Part shown: piece after piece, positions 1 through 11,906 of the stretch
How the letters are laid out: every line of letters starts with the position of its first letter
Numbering within the stretch: position 1 is the first letter of the stretch
Assembly (NCBI GenBank): GCA_003254905.1
Contig: QANU01073503.1
Location: forward strand, 1-64,000
DNA: 64,000 nt
Reading direction: 5' to 3'
Source: Nissolia schottii
Taxonomy: Eukaryota; Streptophyta; Magnoliopsida; Fabales; Fabaceae
The notes under the pieces: generated by a model
What the model was told of the DNA's origin: nothing
Seen by the model: only the letters and a program-made list of their open reading frames with translations
The model's database searches: none
Translations under genes and position numbers: made by a program

Positions 1-486
1 ATGTATAGTTAAGTATTTTTGTGGATTGTGATATCAGATTTTTACTGCACAAACATTATATGATGATGTGCACAAATATTATATGACCTTGTGCACAAAT
101 ATTAAGCACTTGTTTACAGCACTGTAATTTTATTCAAACATATTAGATTTTAGTGCAGAATCTGATATATGTGATTTTAGTGCAGAGAGCACAAATGATT
201 CGCAGGAACAGATTGGAGAAAGTGAAGAAGGCTGAAAATCACAGAGAATGGAGAGAAAGGGGAAGGCGTGGTGAAACAGAGTAAATAAAGAGAGTGAAGA
301 GATGGAAGAACATGAAGGGATTTCTCTGAATACGAAAGGAAGTCGAAGTGGAAGCGGGAAGCATGGCGTCACGCGCGTTTTGATGTGATGGGGAGAGAGA
401 GTGGACGAGCGGTTATTTTGAGGGACCCACCGTATTATAATACGGGTGTATGTATGGTGTATCATTATTGGATGTACATGTAACAT
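1..486. repeat. Transposon-like repeat, truncated by the window edge
   Basis: Positions 45-110 contain three spaced copies of a motif close to GCACAAACATTATATGA. The right end (447-486) reads GTGTATGTATGGTGTA and then a short AT-rich stretch up to ATGTAAC. The inverted form of this end occurs at about 30256-30280, at the start of another block that also carries GCACAAAC motifs. The two blocks therefore look like members of one repeat family in opposite orientation. A 119-codon minus-strand reading frame at 130-489 has no recognisable domain and I do not regard it as a gene. The element class is unknown. Confidence 0.45.
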
Positions 487-515
487 CACTGGTTAAATTA
501 ACAATTCTATGCGAA

Positions 516-1060
516 GACAAAGGCAAATCAACTTATCTATTGCACAGAAATTGGCAGGTGCTAGTCAGGGCGACCTCTTTTGCTGACTACATGGCAAACG
601 CTAGTCTTCCCATTCCCAGATAACTATTTTCATTTCTAGTATTTTGTTTTCTTTTCATTCGTATTTCTATTTGCTTCTCAGCCCCATATTTAAAGAAACA
701 AGTTTTTGATGTCTTTGATTTGTGAATGGGTTCATAGGTTTACGTGTGTGTATAAATAAAAGTAATTTTCTTGGTCGAGAGTTTGATGTTATGTGCTTCA
801 TAAAATGTAAACTCTTCATTTGCCATTCATTCCATCCCTAAGTCTAGTGATTATACTTGTATCTAATAAAATAGATGATTTGAGTTTGAGTTATAAACTA
901 AATAAAAAGTCTCATTATTGTCTTAATCAAAAGGAGAAAAAAAAAGTAAACTCTCAATTTTATATTTTATAATTATAAGAGCAAATTTCATTAATATTTA
1001 CAAATAACTTTCTTTAACTAGAACTAATCAAATTAATATTCATAGTGTTTTGAAGTAGTG
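516..1060. repeat. Upstream copy of a diverged duplication flanking the NLR pseudogene
   Basis: Several blocks here recur in the same order at about 11978-12318. One is around CTATTGCACAGAAATTGG followed by GGTGCTAGTCAGGG (near 540-570). Another is an AGTAATTTT block near 760. A third runs from AAACTCTCAATTTTAT to the AACTAGAACTAAT stretch (950-1030). The copies differ by many substitutions and small indels, so the duplication is old. This copy lies directly upstream of the resistance-gene pseudogene. Confidence 0.6.
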
Positions 1061-1523
1061 TAATATTATTTTATAAAAAATCAGAAATTAGCAAAGTGTT
1101 TTTTTAAAAAAAAAAAGTATAAACAGTAAATAAATTGTATCTCAGCGTCTTGGACTTCAGTGCTGGCGCAGTCAGCAAGGACAAAACAAAATAGCAAAGA
1201 AAAAAGCAAAAGATGAAAAGGGCAGTGCTGATGATGTTTAGTATGTGGTAGAAGATGGAATTATGCAGCTGGTCCAGATCCAGAAGGTGCCACTGAACTT
1301 TACTCGACTCCCAAGTCTTTCCGAATTATTGAGTGCATTGCTTTCCACCCTCCACATTATTTTAATACTTAATTACTGTATGAGTCTGCCAGCTCCAATC
1401 TAACCGTGTCATAAATTTACAAGGAATTAGGAGATTAATATTTAATCACTCCTCAGTCCTCACCAAACACCAACCATCACTTTCCCTTCATCAACCATCC
1501 ATACCTAGTTCAGTTTCCTTTGA

Positions 1524-4241
1524 GTGGCGGATAGCGTGGTTTCCTTCGTCCTAGAAAATTTGTCACAACTGCTGGTGCGTGAAGCCAAGCTGCTGTATGG
1601 CGTGGAGGACAGAATCAGATCCCTCCGCAATGAGCTTCAAATGATTGACGCCATCCTCAACACCTCGCAAGGGACGAAGAGAACCAAAGAAATAGAGCAA
1701 GTAGTTCTCAGCCAACTCAGAGATGTCTCACACGAAGCAGAGGATGTCATCGACACCTTTGTTACCAACGTGGCCTTGTACAAGCAGATATCCATGATAG
1801 AGAGGATGCTCTATGATGTTGACCATGCGAAGCTGCTCCGTGATGTAGCAGTGAAGATAGACAGCATAAAAGCCACTATCAATGACATACAACAGGATCA
1901 AGTACGAAGAAGTCTTGCAAAGACAAAGTGATGATCAGTCCACGTCAGCAAGAGAAGAAGAGGAGAGGGCACGGCGACTGCACGAGCGAAGAAGGAAGGT
2001 GGAGGAAGATGATGTAGTTGGCTTTGTCTGTGAATCAAAGGACATCATCGAGCGGCTCTTGGATGAGGGTTAGCGGAGTAATGTTGTCTCCCTCATTGGT
2101 ATGGGCGGGTTGGTCAAGACCGCTCTTGCCTGAAAGGTCTATAACAGCAATGAGGTGAAGGAGTACTTCGATTGCCACGCATGGGGTTACGTATCAAACG
2201 ATTGTAGGGTTAAGGACCTTTTGCTTGGCCTTCTCGAGTGTTTGGAGCCTGACCTTGAACAAAATTCTAGGAGTGAAATGAAAGGTAAGAAACAAAAGGG
2301 TTTGGAGAAACCACGAGACCTTTCTAGCTTTAGTGTGGTTTAGTTGAAGCAAATGGTGTGGGAATGCTTGAAGGGGATGATGTACCAGGTAGTCCTTGAT
2401 GACTTGTGGAAAACACAAGATTGGGATGAGGTACGAGATGCTTTTCCAAATGACATAAGAGGTAGCAAAATGTTTTTCCAAATGTTTAAAAGAGGTGGCT
2501 TCTCACATCAATCATCATTCTCCTCATTTTCTTTTACTCAATGACAAAGAAAGTTGGGAACTCTTCTCCAAAAGAGTGTTTTGGGGAGAAAAATGTCTTC
2601 ATGGGCTAGAGTTACTAGGCAATCAAATAGCCAAGAGTTGTCACAGTTTGCCACTCTCCATTGTGGTTTTGGTAAGGCTTCTATCAAACAAGGAGAAGTC
2701 ACACAGAGAATGGTCCTAAGTATTGGGACATGTCAATGCATATCTTACTCAAGATGATTTGACCCAAGTTAAGGACATCGTACTCAAACTTAGCTTTGAC
2801 AATTTGCCTAGAAGATTAAAGTCGACATGCTTTTTCTATCTCGGGATTTGTCCTGAAGACTTTGAGATACCTGTTAGGCAATTGCTATAATGATGGGTGG
2901 CCGAGGGATTTATACAACAAACTGGGCACATATATCTAGAAGATGTTGCTGAAGACTACTTGTATGAGCTCATTGATCGTAGTTTGGTCCAAGCAGCACA
3001 TGTGAATAGTACTAGTGGAGTTGTAAATACATGTCCCATCCATGATCTTCTTCAGGATCTTTGCAAATCTGTAAGCAAAGAGGAGAAGGTTTTTGAAGTT
3101 TGCATGTCTAATAACACATTGGTCAACACAAAACCTTGTAGGTTATCAGTTCATTACAGCATCCCTCACTATGTTTCTTCAAGCAACAATGATCATTGGT
3201 GTGTCCGTTCTTTGTTTTGCTTTGACTCAGGGCACCATTTTACCCCTAGTGAGTGGGAGTGGAAGTTGCCAATGCAGAAAGATCCCTTCCAACATTGGAT
3301 TGTTTATTCATTTAAGGTACTTAAGAATACACTCAAAAGATTTGACAATCATTCCAACTTCTATATGCACTCTTCAGAATCTACAAAAGTTGGACTTAGT
3401 AGAGACATGTGTTCGTTGGGATGACTCGATTTCTTTCCCCAGTGGATAACAACTAAGGCGTATGTATACGAGCAAGATCATCATGATATGTGGCCGGCAC
3501 CATTCAGAATCAGATGATGAAGTTATGTGGAATCTTCAAACAATCTTTATCATTGCACTCAATAGACAAATGACATATCTGTTTGAGAAAGGAAGGCTCC
3601 TTAATCTAAGAACGTTGACGGTTAAAATCTACTCAGACCCCAAAGAAGGTAAATCATGCAAATTGTTTAATTGTTTTGAAGGAGGATCGACCTCATAACA
3701 CAGGGAAAGTAACATTGGTTGCAAGCCATATGCACTTGTACCAAGCCTGCAGCAGCTAATACATCTGAATAAGTTAACAATTTTGAACACACTGGACGTT
3801 CTGGCGTATGATGTCAAATTTCCTACAAATATTACTGAGGTAGTATTGGAAGAAATCACTTTCATGAATGGTGATGCAATGAATACTCTGGGGAACTTCA
3901 TTGTACTCCGAGTTTTGAGATTATATGGCTTTCGTAGACAATTGGATTCCTTCGAGCTTCATTGCACTGCAGACGGGTTCCCATAATTCCAGGAGTTTGA
4001 GATGATTGGCTTGCATGTTCATAACTGGAAATTAGCTAATGGTGCAATGCCACACCTTCAAAGCCTGCACATAGACTCCTTTGCAAGATTGGATGCTCTA
4101 CCAAGTGAGCTGTGGTCTTTGACTTCCTTGAGACAAGTGAAGGTTTCTTATCCGTCCATAGAATTAGAACGCTTGTTGACTAATATAAACCCTTTTGTAA
4201 CACATGGATTAAGGATAATCACCAATGATGGATTAAGCTAG
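1524..4241 (+). pseudogene. CC-NB-LRR (RPM1-like) disease-resistance gene, decayed
   Basis: This is a relic of an intracellular immune receptor. An Rx-type coiled-coil domain (1524-1931) retains the EDVID motif. The NB-ARC remnant (about 1990-3050) shows the P-loop GMGGLVKTALA, where the canonical glycine and threonine are replaced, a kinase-2 motif VVLDDLW, a SLPL version of GLPL, and IHD in place of MHD. LRR fragments continue to about 4230. It is clearly broken. The first codon is GTG where relatives begin ATG-Ala-Asp, the frame shifts near 1925, stops occur at 2071-2073, 2131-2133 and 2341-2343, and further shifts follow near 2495, 2760, 2890 and 3420. No uninterrupted receptor can be made. 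The family is certain. The count of lesions is approximate because no intact homologue was aligned. Confidence 0.9.
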
Positions 4242-5522
4242 AAGCATAAGCATTTGTCTCTAGTGTGGTCATCAAGGGTTTGACACAGGGTGGTGTCATC
4301 AAATACGCCTTGAGCAGATCCACAAATAGACAAGAAGGGAACTATGAGGAGTTATGGATTAGAGGGCTTTGGATTTTACCCCATGTCCCAAAGATGTCAT
4401 GGGATCCATTCCAAGGCCTTTTGGCCAGTTGTGAGGACTTGGGAAGCAAGAAAATGGATACACCCTCGCAGAAGCTGAACTTGACAGCATGCAACAACCC
4501 TCAGACTGTGGTCTAAAGGGCTCTTTTGAACGCCCTCTGATGACCTGCTGAAGGTGTAGCAAGGGATTCTGACCTTATACCCTTTAGGAACCCCTCACAA
4601 TAACTTAGGAGAGAGAGACAAAAAGTAGGTTTGTTTATACTAGGTAGTTTGTGTAAGAAACCTGCACTAAGGCAAGGTTTGGGAGTGACCTGTCCTGGTT
4701 AAAGCTGCAAGCACAATGACCCATGCAATAGAGGGCCTTATCCTACAGCCTTGAAAGTGACACGTAAAAATCAAAACCCAAGGAAGTCAAATAGCATCCT
4801 AGGAATAAAAAAGAGGAGCGAAAAAGAGGGAAAATCAGATAATAAAAGGGAGGGTTCAGGAGAGAAACACACATGAAAAACAAGGAAGAGAACGCACACA
4901 CACCAGGCATAGCAACCAAAATAGAGAATCCCGAGTTGGAGGGCATATCCAAAAACACCAGAAATCTCTTGCTCTCAGGCTTTACAGCTGAAGCCACCCA
5001 CACAAGGGCTTATATTGAAGGACAAGGTTGTTCACCCTTCACAATCCAACCATCATAGCCCTCATTTTCCCTTCCTTCCATTCCTCTTTCCTTCCTCAAG
5101 TCTCAAAACAAGCTTACAAACCCATAATCTCTCATTTCCTCACTTTCATCTTATGTTTTAAACTTATTTATCAAAACGGTTTAAATCACTGACAAGTCTA
5201 GAAATGAAGACTGATGTGAGCTCATCATTACAGGTGTGTAAATTTGAATATATGTATTATAAAGTTCTTTTCTTCATGTAACTTTCCCGTCTAATCTTGG
5301 ACATGTGTACTATTACTATTATTTAGCTTTAGTTGTCTTGAATAACAATTGTATGTGAAGACAAAAAATCGTTGCACCACAAGAATAAAGTCTTGAATTT
5401 TTCTGAATTCAAAACACAGCAAAGCTACTTCCTGATAAGTATAGCCCCAACCATATCAGCTAGCATTTTATCCACTTTGTCATTTTGACCTTACTTATAT
5501 GTATTATTCAGCTTATGAAGTT
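4242..5522. other. Non-coding stretch between the NLR relic and the copia element
   Basis: I see no recognisable gene here. An open frame at 4265-4516 (83 codons) follows the NLR relic but has no familiar domain. Purine-rich DNA lies near 4800-4880 and pyrimidine-rich DNA near 5060-5150. The last five bases before the copia element (CTTCA, 5523-5527) are its target-site duplication. Confidence 0.4.
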
Positions 5523-5527
5523 CTTCA

Positions 5528-5970
5528 TGTAAGTTGTAATTTTCTATCGTCCATTCAAAAAATTACCATTAAATTTGGATATTGAAATTCATGATTATAA
5601 AGTTATAAAACGAGATTAAGAACAAGAAACACCTACCAGGATCCATATCATGATTTAATTGAAGTATCTCTTGATTCTTTTTCCCTCTCTTCCTTTCTAG
5701 CTTTCAATCTCTTTTAATGGTAAAAATGGTGTTTTTCTAAAAGCAGATCCCCAACCTTGATGGTTCTTGTGTTTTTCTTTTATCCTTATTTTATTGAGTA
5801 ACTGCTATCAGATTTATAAGGGAGATGGGAGGGTCAGTTTTACCAAAATACCCCTCACTAACTCTATCACCTTTTATAGAATTAATTGTCATCATCTTAA
5901 TCCCCTTTTATTAGAGTTAGTACTACTTGTTACATCGACCACATTATCATGAGATTAAAATAATCTTACA
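5528..5970 (-). repeat. 3' LTR of the copia element
   Basis: A 443-bp terminal repeat, with ends TGTAAG and CTTACA that are perfect inverted complements. It aligns along its length with 11501-11901. It is longer than its partner mainly because of small indels, for example near 5640-5665 and 5910-5935. The target duplication CTTCA lies immediately to its left. Confidence 0.93.
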
Positions 5971-5982
5971 ATCTCCCACTTG
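5971..5982 (-). other. Polypurine tract of the copia element
   Basis: Read on the minus strand, the bases abutting the 3' LTR are CAAGTGGGAGAT. This is the usual form and position of a copia plus-strand priming tract. Confidence 0.8.
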
Positions 5983-6379
5983 ATCCATGTGACAACTTTA
6001 AGATTCAATAACCATAAGTGCGCACTTTACATTGAAGAAATCAAGTCATCATCATTCATTGAATCGAGTTGGTTGAATCATGGCGGGCAATTTCAATCAA
6101 AACGACATGTTTCCTTCCATGTATAACAAAACAACTCAACCAAAGAACTTTAATTAAAGCATACTATAATTTTTTACTTTAATGTCTATAACATGTTATT
6201 ACACGCAAACAATACATGTACATAATATGGTGTGAATAACAAATAAATAAAGCAGAAACATAACTTTAACTGAATTCATAAGTATCATAACAATACGAGC
6301 AAGATTCATACATATGTATACATATTATAAAATCAAGTTAACAATGACTTATCAATAATGTCCATTCTCTTTACATGAC

Positions 6380-7910
6380 CAGAAAATGTTTTGGGCAGCA
6401 ACCCTTTGGTTAGCAGATCCGCTATCATCAAATCTGTACCAATATGCTCAATTGACACTTTATGTTTCTGCACTTCTTCCTTGATTGACAAGTACTTTAA
6501 ATCCATGTGTTTTGCACCCTTGGAGTAGTTGTCATTCTTTGAGAAGAAGATAGCTGCGACATTATCACAATAAATTTTTTAGCGGCCTAGCTATACTGTC
6601 GACAACACTAAGCCCCAAGACAAAATTTCGCAACCATAATGCATGAACTGTGGCCTCAAAGCATGCCACATACTCAACCTCCATAGTAGAAGTAGCAATG
6701 ATAGACTATTTTTCACTTTTCCATGAAATAGTCCCTCTAGCTAGTAGAAAGACATAACCAAATGTGAATTTCCTGGAGTCTACACATCCTGCATAGTCTG
6801 AATCTGAGTAGTCAATTACTTCAAGGCTATCTGATTTTTTGTAAGTGAGCATGTAATCCTTGGTGCCTTGCAAATACCTACGGACTTTCTTGGCAATTTT
6901 CCAGTGGTCTATTCCGGGATTACTTTGATACCGGCTCAACATTCCAACAACAAAACTTATATCTGGTCGAGTGCATGTTTGAGCATACATCAAGCTCCCA
7001 ACCACAGAATCATAAGGAATACACTCCACTGCTTTTCGTTTCAAATCATTTTTGGGACATTCTATTTTGTTAAATTTATCTCCCTTTTGAATTAGAACTA
7101 TTCCTGAAGAGTAACTTTCCATTCTAAATCTCTCTAACACTTTGTTGATATAGCCCTTCTGAGACAATTCTAACACTCCTTGTGATCTTTCACGAAATAT
7201 TTCTATTCCTATCACATAGGACGCCTCACCTATATCTTTCATTTCAAACTTATTAGAGAGAAACTTCTTTACATCATGTAACAAGCCAACATCATTTGCA
7301 GCAAGAAGAACGTCGTCAACAACAGAACTCATATAATAAACTTGCTCCCACTAACTTTCATGTAGATACACCGATCAACAGTGTTCTCTACAAAACCATA
7401 TGACAAAATAGTATCATTGAACTTAAGATACCACTATCAGGAAGCTTATTTTAGTCCATATATTGACTTCTTTAACTTACACACCAAGTTTTCTTTTTCT
7501 GTGGTTAAGAACCCTTCGGGTTGGTCCATATAAACCTCTTCTTCCAAGTCACCATTGAGAAAGGCGGTCTTTACAACCATTTGGTAAAGCTCTAGGCCAT
7601 AATGAGCCACCAAAGCCATAACAATTCTCAAAGAGTTCTTCTTTGAAACTAGAGAGAAAGTCTCTTTATAGGCAATGTTGTCCTTTTGAGTGTAACCTTT
7701 GGTGACAAGTCTAGCCTTCTATCTTTCAATGTTGCCTTTCGAGCCTCGTTTGGTCTGAAAGACCCATTTACAACTAACTCAATTTGAACCTTTAGGCAAC
7801 TTGACTAGCTCCCAAACCTTATTGTCATCTATTGATTTCAACTGTTCTTTCATGACATTGAGCCACTTTTCAGAATTGCCACATTCCATGGCTTGCCTGA
7901 ATGAGACTGG
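6380..7910 (-). pseudogene. Copia reverse transcriptase and RNase H region
   Basis: Minus-strand fragments match the copia RT. An N-terminal part (7446-7900) has the block KTAFLNGDLEEEVYMDQPEG and then KSIYGLK. A second part (6706-7332) has VVDDVLLAAND, where the active-site Tyr of YVDD is Val, followed by the GYINKVLERF and TRPDISFVVGMLSRY blocks. Toward 6600 the reading frame passes into the copia RNase H motif with ISWKS and a downstream EYVA-like segment. Frameshifts between 7332 and 7446 and stops elsewhere make it non-functional. Confidence 0.9.
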
Positions 7911-8271
7911 ATCTTCATAAATGCTTAAGTCGTATTCATGCTCAAGTAAATAAACCACATAGTCATCTGAAATAGCTGGTATTTTCTACCTTTCAGGCTT
8001 TCTTAAAAGTATTACTTGTGGTTCATCCACCATTTGCTCATTAGTGACTTGCACATCGTTGGTCGGTTCATTATCCATATGTTCATCTTATGGGTTTGAA
8101 ATATTGATTTGTTGCCTTCGAATGTTATGTGACTGTGATACAACAAAAGGTATAATAACTTGAGGAGAAACACTAGGTGTAGGAATTTCTACACGGTTCT
8201 CTTAAATATCCACCTTTCGTGATTCCTCACTCCCACTGAACTGCCCATTTTCAAGGAACCTACCATTACCT

Positions 8272-9060
8272 TTACTCAACTATTCTTGTACTATGGTCAG
8301 GACAATAAAATATGTATCCCTTTGACTTTTCAGGATAGCCGATGAAACAATCACTAATGGTTCTTGCATTAAGCTTCTTTTCTTGTGGATTGTATACCAT
8401 TACTTCTGTTGGGAGACCCCAAACATGAAGGTTCCTCAAACTAGGCCTCCTTCTTGTCCAAAGTTCATAAGGGGCCTTAGAAACTGTCTTACTAGGAACC
8501 CTGTTAAGCATATATGCAACGGATTTTAATGCATACATCCACAATGACAAAGGTACATTACTATAATTTATCATGCTCCTAACCATTTTCATAAGAGTAT
8601 GTTTCCGCCTTTCAGCCACACCATTTTGCTGTGGTGTACCGGGCATTGTATACTATGCACATATGCCCCGACTTTCGAGAAACTTTGCAAATGGTCATCT
8701 CTCATTGAACTTTCCATAATATTCACCACTTCTATCATATCTTACAACCTTTACTTTTCTATCTAATTGCCTTTCCACTTCATTTATGAACATCTCAAGG
8801 ACGTCCACTGATTGAGATTTTTCATGCAGTAGATAAAAATAACAATAACATGAGAAGTCATCAATAAAGGTGATAATATATTTTTCACCACCCCAAGATG
8901 GAATGTCATAGGGACCACATATGTCAGCGTGTATCAACTTAAGGAGTTGACTGCTTCTTGTGGTTGGACCTTTTGATATATGCTTGGTTTGCTTGCCTTT
9001 AATGCAATCTACACATATATCTCAATCATCAAAATCTAATTGAGGTAAGATTTCATTTTT
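8272..9060 (-). pseudogene. Copia integrase core
   Basis: Two minus-strand blocks (8695-8937 and 8272-8646) contain the retroviral-type integrase core. Recognisable motifs are HADICGPY and FIDDFSCYCYFY carrying catalytic aspartates, a degenerate YDRSGEYYG, and GTPQQNGVAERR carrying the catalytic glutamate region. A frameshift separates the blocks. The zinc-binding N-terminal part lies to the right, toward 9060, and is poorly preserved. Confidence 0.88.
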
Positions 9061-9622
9061 CACTCCTCAACATCCTTTCTTTGAAAATGTGACCTAACCT
9101 TTGATGCCATAAAAAAAGCAGAATTCTCATTACGTGCAACACACTTACTACCTGTACTATGTTCAACATGAAACAGGGATTCAACAAAATTAACATCAAG
9201 ATTGAAACAGTATAAAGCATCAACTAAAGTACCAGAACCATAATAATACCTATGTTTATACAAACTGAAAACACCATTACCAATCCTAAAGTTAAATCAT
9301 ACATCATCCAACTTTGCAACAGAAACTAAATTCCTAGCACATACAAGAACATAGAGACATTTTTCTAGATCTAAGCAAGAGCCACTATCCAAGACCAATC
9401 TGTAAGTCCTGATTCCTTCTATTTGTGCCATCATTCTAAGAACTTTTTAGTTCCTCTTATGGACTGAATCGAAAGGAATCCCTGCATAACATGTGACACA
9501 TGAGTAATTGCACCAGAATTTAACCACCAGGTATTATTAGGCACTTCAATAAGATTTGATTCGAAACCTACAAAAACGTAATATTTACCCTTTTTTCGAA
9601 CCATTTCTTTCTTTTCAAACAA
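9060..9622 (-). pseudogene. Copia protease and pre-integrase region
   Basis: The minus-strand block at 9431-9622 has TWWLNSGAITHVS, the copia aspartic protease region. The family motif is DSGAT; here the catalytic Asp is Asn, so the protease would be dead even without the stops. The following block (9060-9263) matches the pre-integrase spacer only loosely. Confidence 0.75.
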
Positions 9623-10388
9623 TCTTTCTTGAAATGCCTAACCTTTTTGCAGAAGAAACGCTTCTTCTCCTTATGGACTCGACCTTCACGAACCTTCAGT
9701 GAAACTTTGTCCTTCTTGTCCTTACTACTTGGCTTAATCTTGTTGCTACTAGCTCCACCATGAAATGTGAGATGGAGAAAGTGATCATTCATCTTCTTTA
9801 ACCTCCTTCCTCTTGAACCAACATGGCCTTAATTTCCTGAAAGTTCCATTTTTTTTTCTTAATGGTGTTGTAATTCACTTGGAACTGACCAAACTCAAAA
9901 GGAAATGAGTTCATTATGAACTGTACTAGAAAGGACTCACTCACATCCATACCTATTTATTTCAGTTTTGCTGCTAGATTTTCCATTCCAGTTACATGAT
10001 CATGAATGGGTTGTGACCAATCAAATTTCTTGGTCGTCAACTCATTCATTAAGCTGCTCACAATGGACTTGTCAGTAATATCTGATTGAGAGTATTCCTT
10101 AATCTTTGCTATTCATTCCTTAGCATCTTCTGTCTTACGCATAGATGGCTTAACATTTTCAGCCAACATTATTCTCAACAAGCTCACACTCAGCCGATTA
10201 GACTTGTTCCAAGCACGATAAAGATTTTTATCCTCTTCTGAACTAGTCTCAGTAATAGCTGCGGGCTTTTCATCCATTATTAATGCGAGGTCCAAATCCA
10301 TAAATCCCAAATGGAAGCGACTTTGTTCAGACCACTCGTCATAATTCAGCCTATTGAACTTGATAATATCATTGACTACACCATACAA
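9580..10388 (-). pseudogene. Copia gag with degenerate zinc knuckle
   Basis: The minus-strand frame at 10113-10388 starts with FNRLNYDEWSEQSRFHLG, a typical copia gag N-terminus. The frame at 9568-9792 ends with a CCHC knuckle, FFCKKVRHFKKDC, whose first Cys is replaced by Arg. Stops between the two frames break the reading frame. Confidence 0.82.
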
Positions 10389-10954
10389 ATTCGTGGATGT
10401 TGCAAAATTTTATACAAACTCATACATTAGTACTTTGAGTAATTTTAATAAATTCAAACAACTTTCAGTTATGTATCTAAGTTTATCTTTGGGTGACACT
10501 TAAATTCATAACTTCAAACTATAATAATTATCAACCATACTCAAGCCAACATGCATGTTATCTTTAGATATACAAACACGTTTAACAAGTATATCAATGT
10601 GTCACTATAATATCATTAATTATAAGCAATGGTTCACCTTTAAGCAACCTCCTAGCATAACAATTAATGATTTCATTACTTAATTGTGAATAATCACAAA
10701 TTAAATTTACTAAATTTTAACTTCTTATAGTTAATTTCCGTACTAACTAAAATATTAACTTCTAACCGAACTATTCCTTTTTTTTTTATGTTTTACGGTT
10801 TGGTTTTCTTAGCCCATTCTACAAAAAAAAGGCCTTCGGGTTTTTTATTAGCCCATTCTACAAAAGGCCCATTCTTGTTTTGACACAAAAAAATTGGTCC
10901 CTATCATGGTACTGCTGTTGTGGCCGCCGTGTCCATGTTCTGTGATGGCGTACA

Positions 10955-11115
10955 TGATTTCCGAACACGTCGTACTGGATGAGGCGGCATACGTCGACGA
11001 TGGTGGCGCCGTCGCAGAGCTCAACTCACGCCACCAACACGAACACCAGCGCGATGACGAAATCCATAACTAGCATTCCGCGCTTGTGGGAAGGTTTCCT
11101 CACCGCCATCGCCAT
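10955..11115 (-). pseudogene. Nicalin-like host gene fragment captured in the copia leader
   Basis: Read on the minus strand from an ATG at 11113-11115, the frame gives about 50 residues. There is a basic start (VRKPSHKRGML), a hydrophobic segment (VIALVFVLVA), an in-frame TGA, then VELCDGATIVDVCRLIQYDV. The part after the TGA resembles the start of plant Nicalin, the nicastrin-like ER membrane protein, where I recall CVELC-A-T-V-DVYRLIQYD. The TGA sits where that family has Cys. The surrounding 10900-11380 is GC-rich, unlike the rest of the element. The assignment is from memory and needs a search. Another captured gene with a signal anchor is possible. Confidence 0.5.
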
Positions 11116-11486
11116 GGAGATCTCTCACGGCACCACATCACGCCCCTCCGTCGAGATTTCGTCATCACCACCACAAGGCTGTTCGCCGCAACCATCACGA
11201 ACACGCGAAGCAGCCAAGGCTGACAATGGTCAGATCCATAATCGCGGTTCCTCGGGAGGAAGAAGAAGAACGCTCGAACGCCGATACTAGAACGCTCGTG
11301 GTTGTGCTCGCAAGGAAGAAGAACCGCAACCGCCGTGAACGGCGTTGCGAAGAGGATCTGTGGATGTGAGGAAGAAGAAATTTGATTCAGGATTATTAAA
11401 ATTTCCAAATTTAACAATTTAGGATTCATAAGAATTTGGGAAAAATAAATAACCATTTTAGAATAATCACAAATTCTACTACCAAA

Positions 11487-11498
11487 GCTATGATACCA
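11487..11498 (-). other. Primer binding site of the copia element
   Basis: The minus-strand sequence two bases inside the 5' LTR is TGGTATCATAGC. It differs by one base from the initiator tRNA-Met complement TGGTATCAGAGC used by most plant copia elements. Confidence 0.85.
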
Positions 11499-11500
11499 CA

Positions 11501-11901
11501 TGTAAGTTGTAATTTTCTATCGTCCATTCAAAAAATTACCATTAAATTTGGATATTAAAATTCATGATTATCACGTCAGAAAATGAGATTAAGAATAAGA
11601 AACACATACCCCAAACCATATAAATCTCTTGATTATTTTTCCCTCTCTTCCTTTCTAGCTTTCAGTCTTGGTGAAAAGAGTGTTTTCCTAAAAGTAGATC
11701 CCCAACCCTCATGGTTCTTTTGTTTTTCCTTAATCCTTATTTTATTGAGTAACTGTCATCAAATTTATAAGAGAGAGAGGAATGTCAATTTTATCAAAAT
11801 ACCCCCACTAATTCTATCACCTTTTATAAAATTAATTGTCACCATCTTAATCCCTACTTATTACATGGACCACATTATCATGAGATTAAAATAATCTTAC
11901 A
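11501..11901 (-). repeat. 5' LTR of the copia element
   Basis: A 401-bp LTR, the partner of 5528-5970, with the same TGTAAG start and CTTACA end. The target duplication CTTCA follows at 11902-11906. Confidence 0.93.
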
Positions 11902-11906
11902 CTTCA

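Larger units (their letters stand above)
5528..11901 (-). mobile_element. Ty1/copia LTR retrotransposon, full structure, coding region decayed
   Basis: The element is bounded by direct LTRs that begin TGTAAG and end CTTACA. It is flanked by the 5-bp target duplication CTTCA at 5523-5527 and 11902-11906. Inside, on the minus strand, come a tRNA-Met-type primer binding site, a long leader, gag with a zinc knuckle, protease, integrase, reverse transcriptase and RNase H, then a polypurine tract. The integrase-before-RT order defines copia. Every coding block contains stops or frameshifts, and the catalytic protease Asp and the YVDD Tyr are changed, so it cannot move autonomously. The LTRs differ in length (443 and 401 bp) and by many substitutions, so the insertion is old. 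The leader holds a GC-rich insert resembling a host gene. Confidence 0.95.

Noticed and set aside
130-489. 119-codon minus-strand frame
   Set aside because: It lies wholly in the repeat family at 1-486, is low complexity and shows no recognisable protein.
11100-11501. 133-codon minus-strand frame in the copia leader
   Set aside because: It starts in the LTR-PBS junction and runs in a frame different from the Nicalin-like segment; composition suggests a chance frame in GC-rich DNA.
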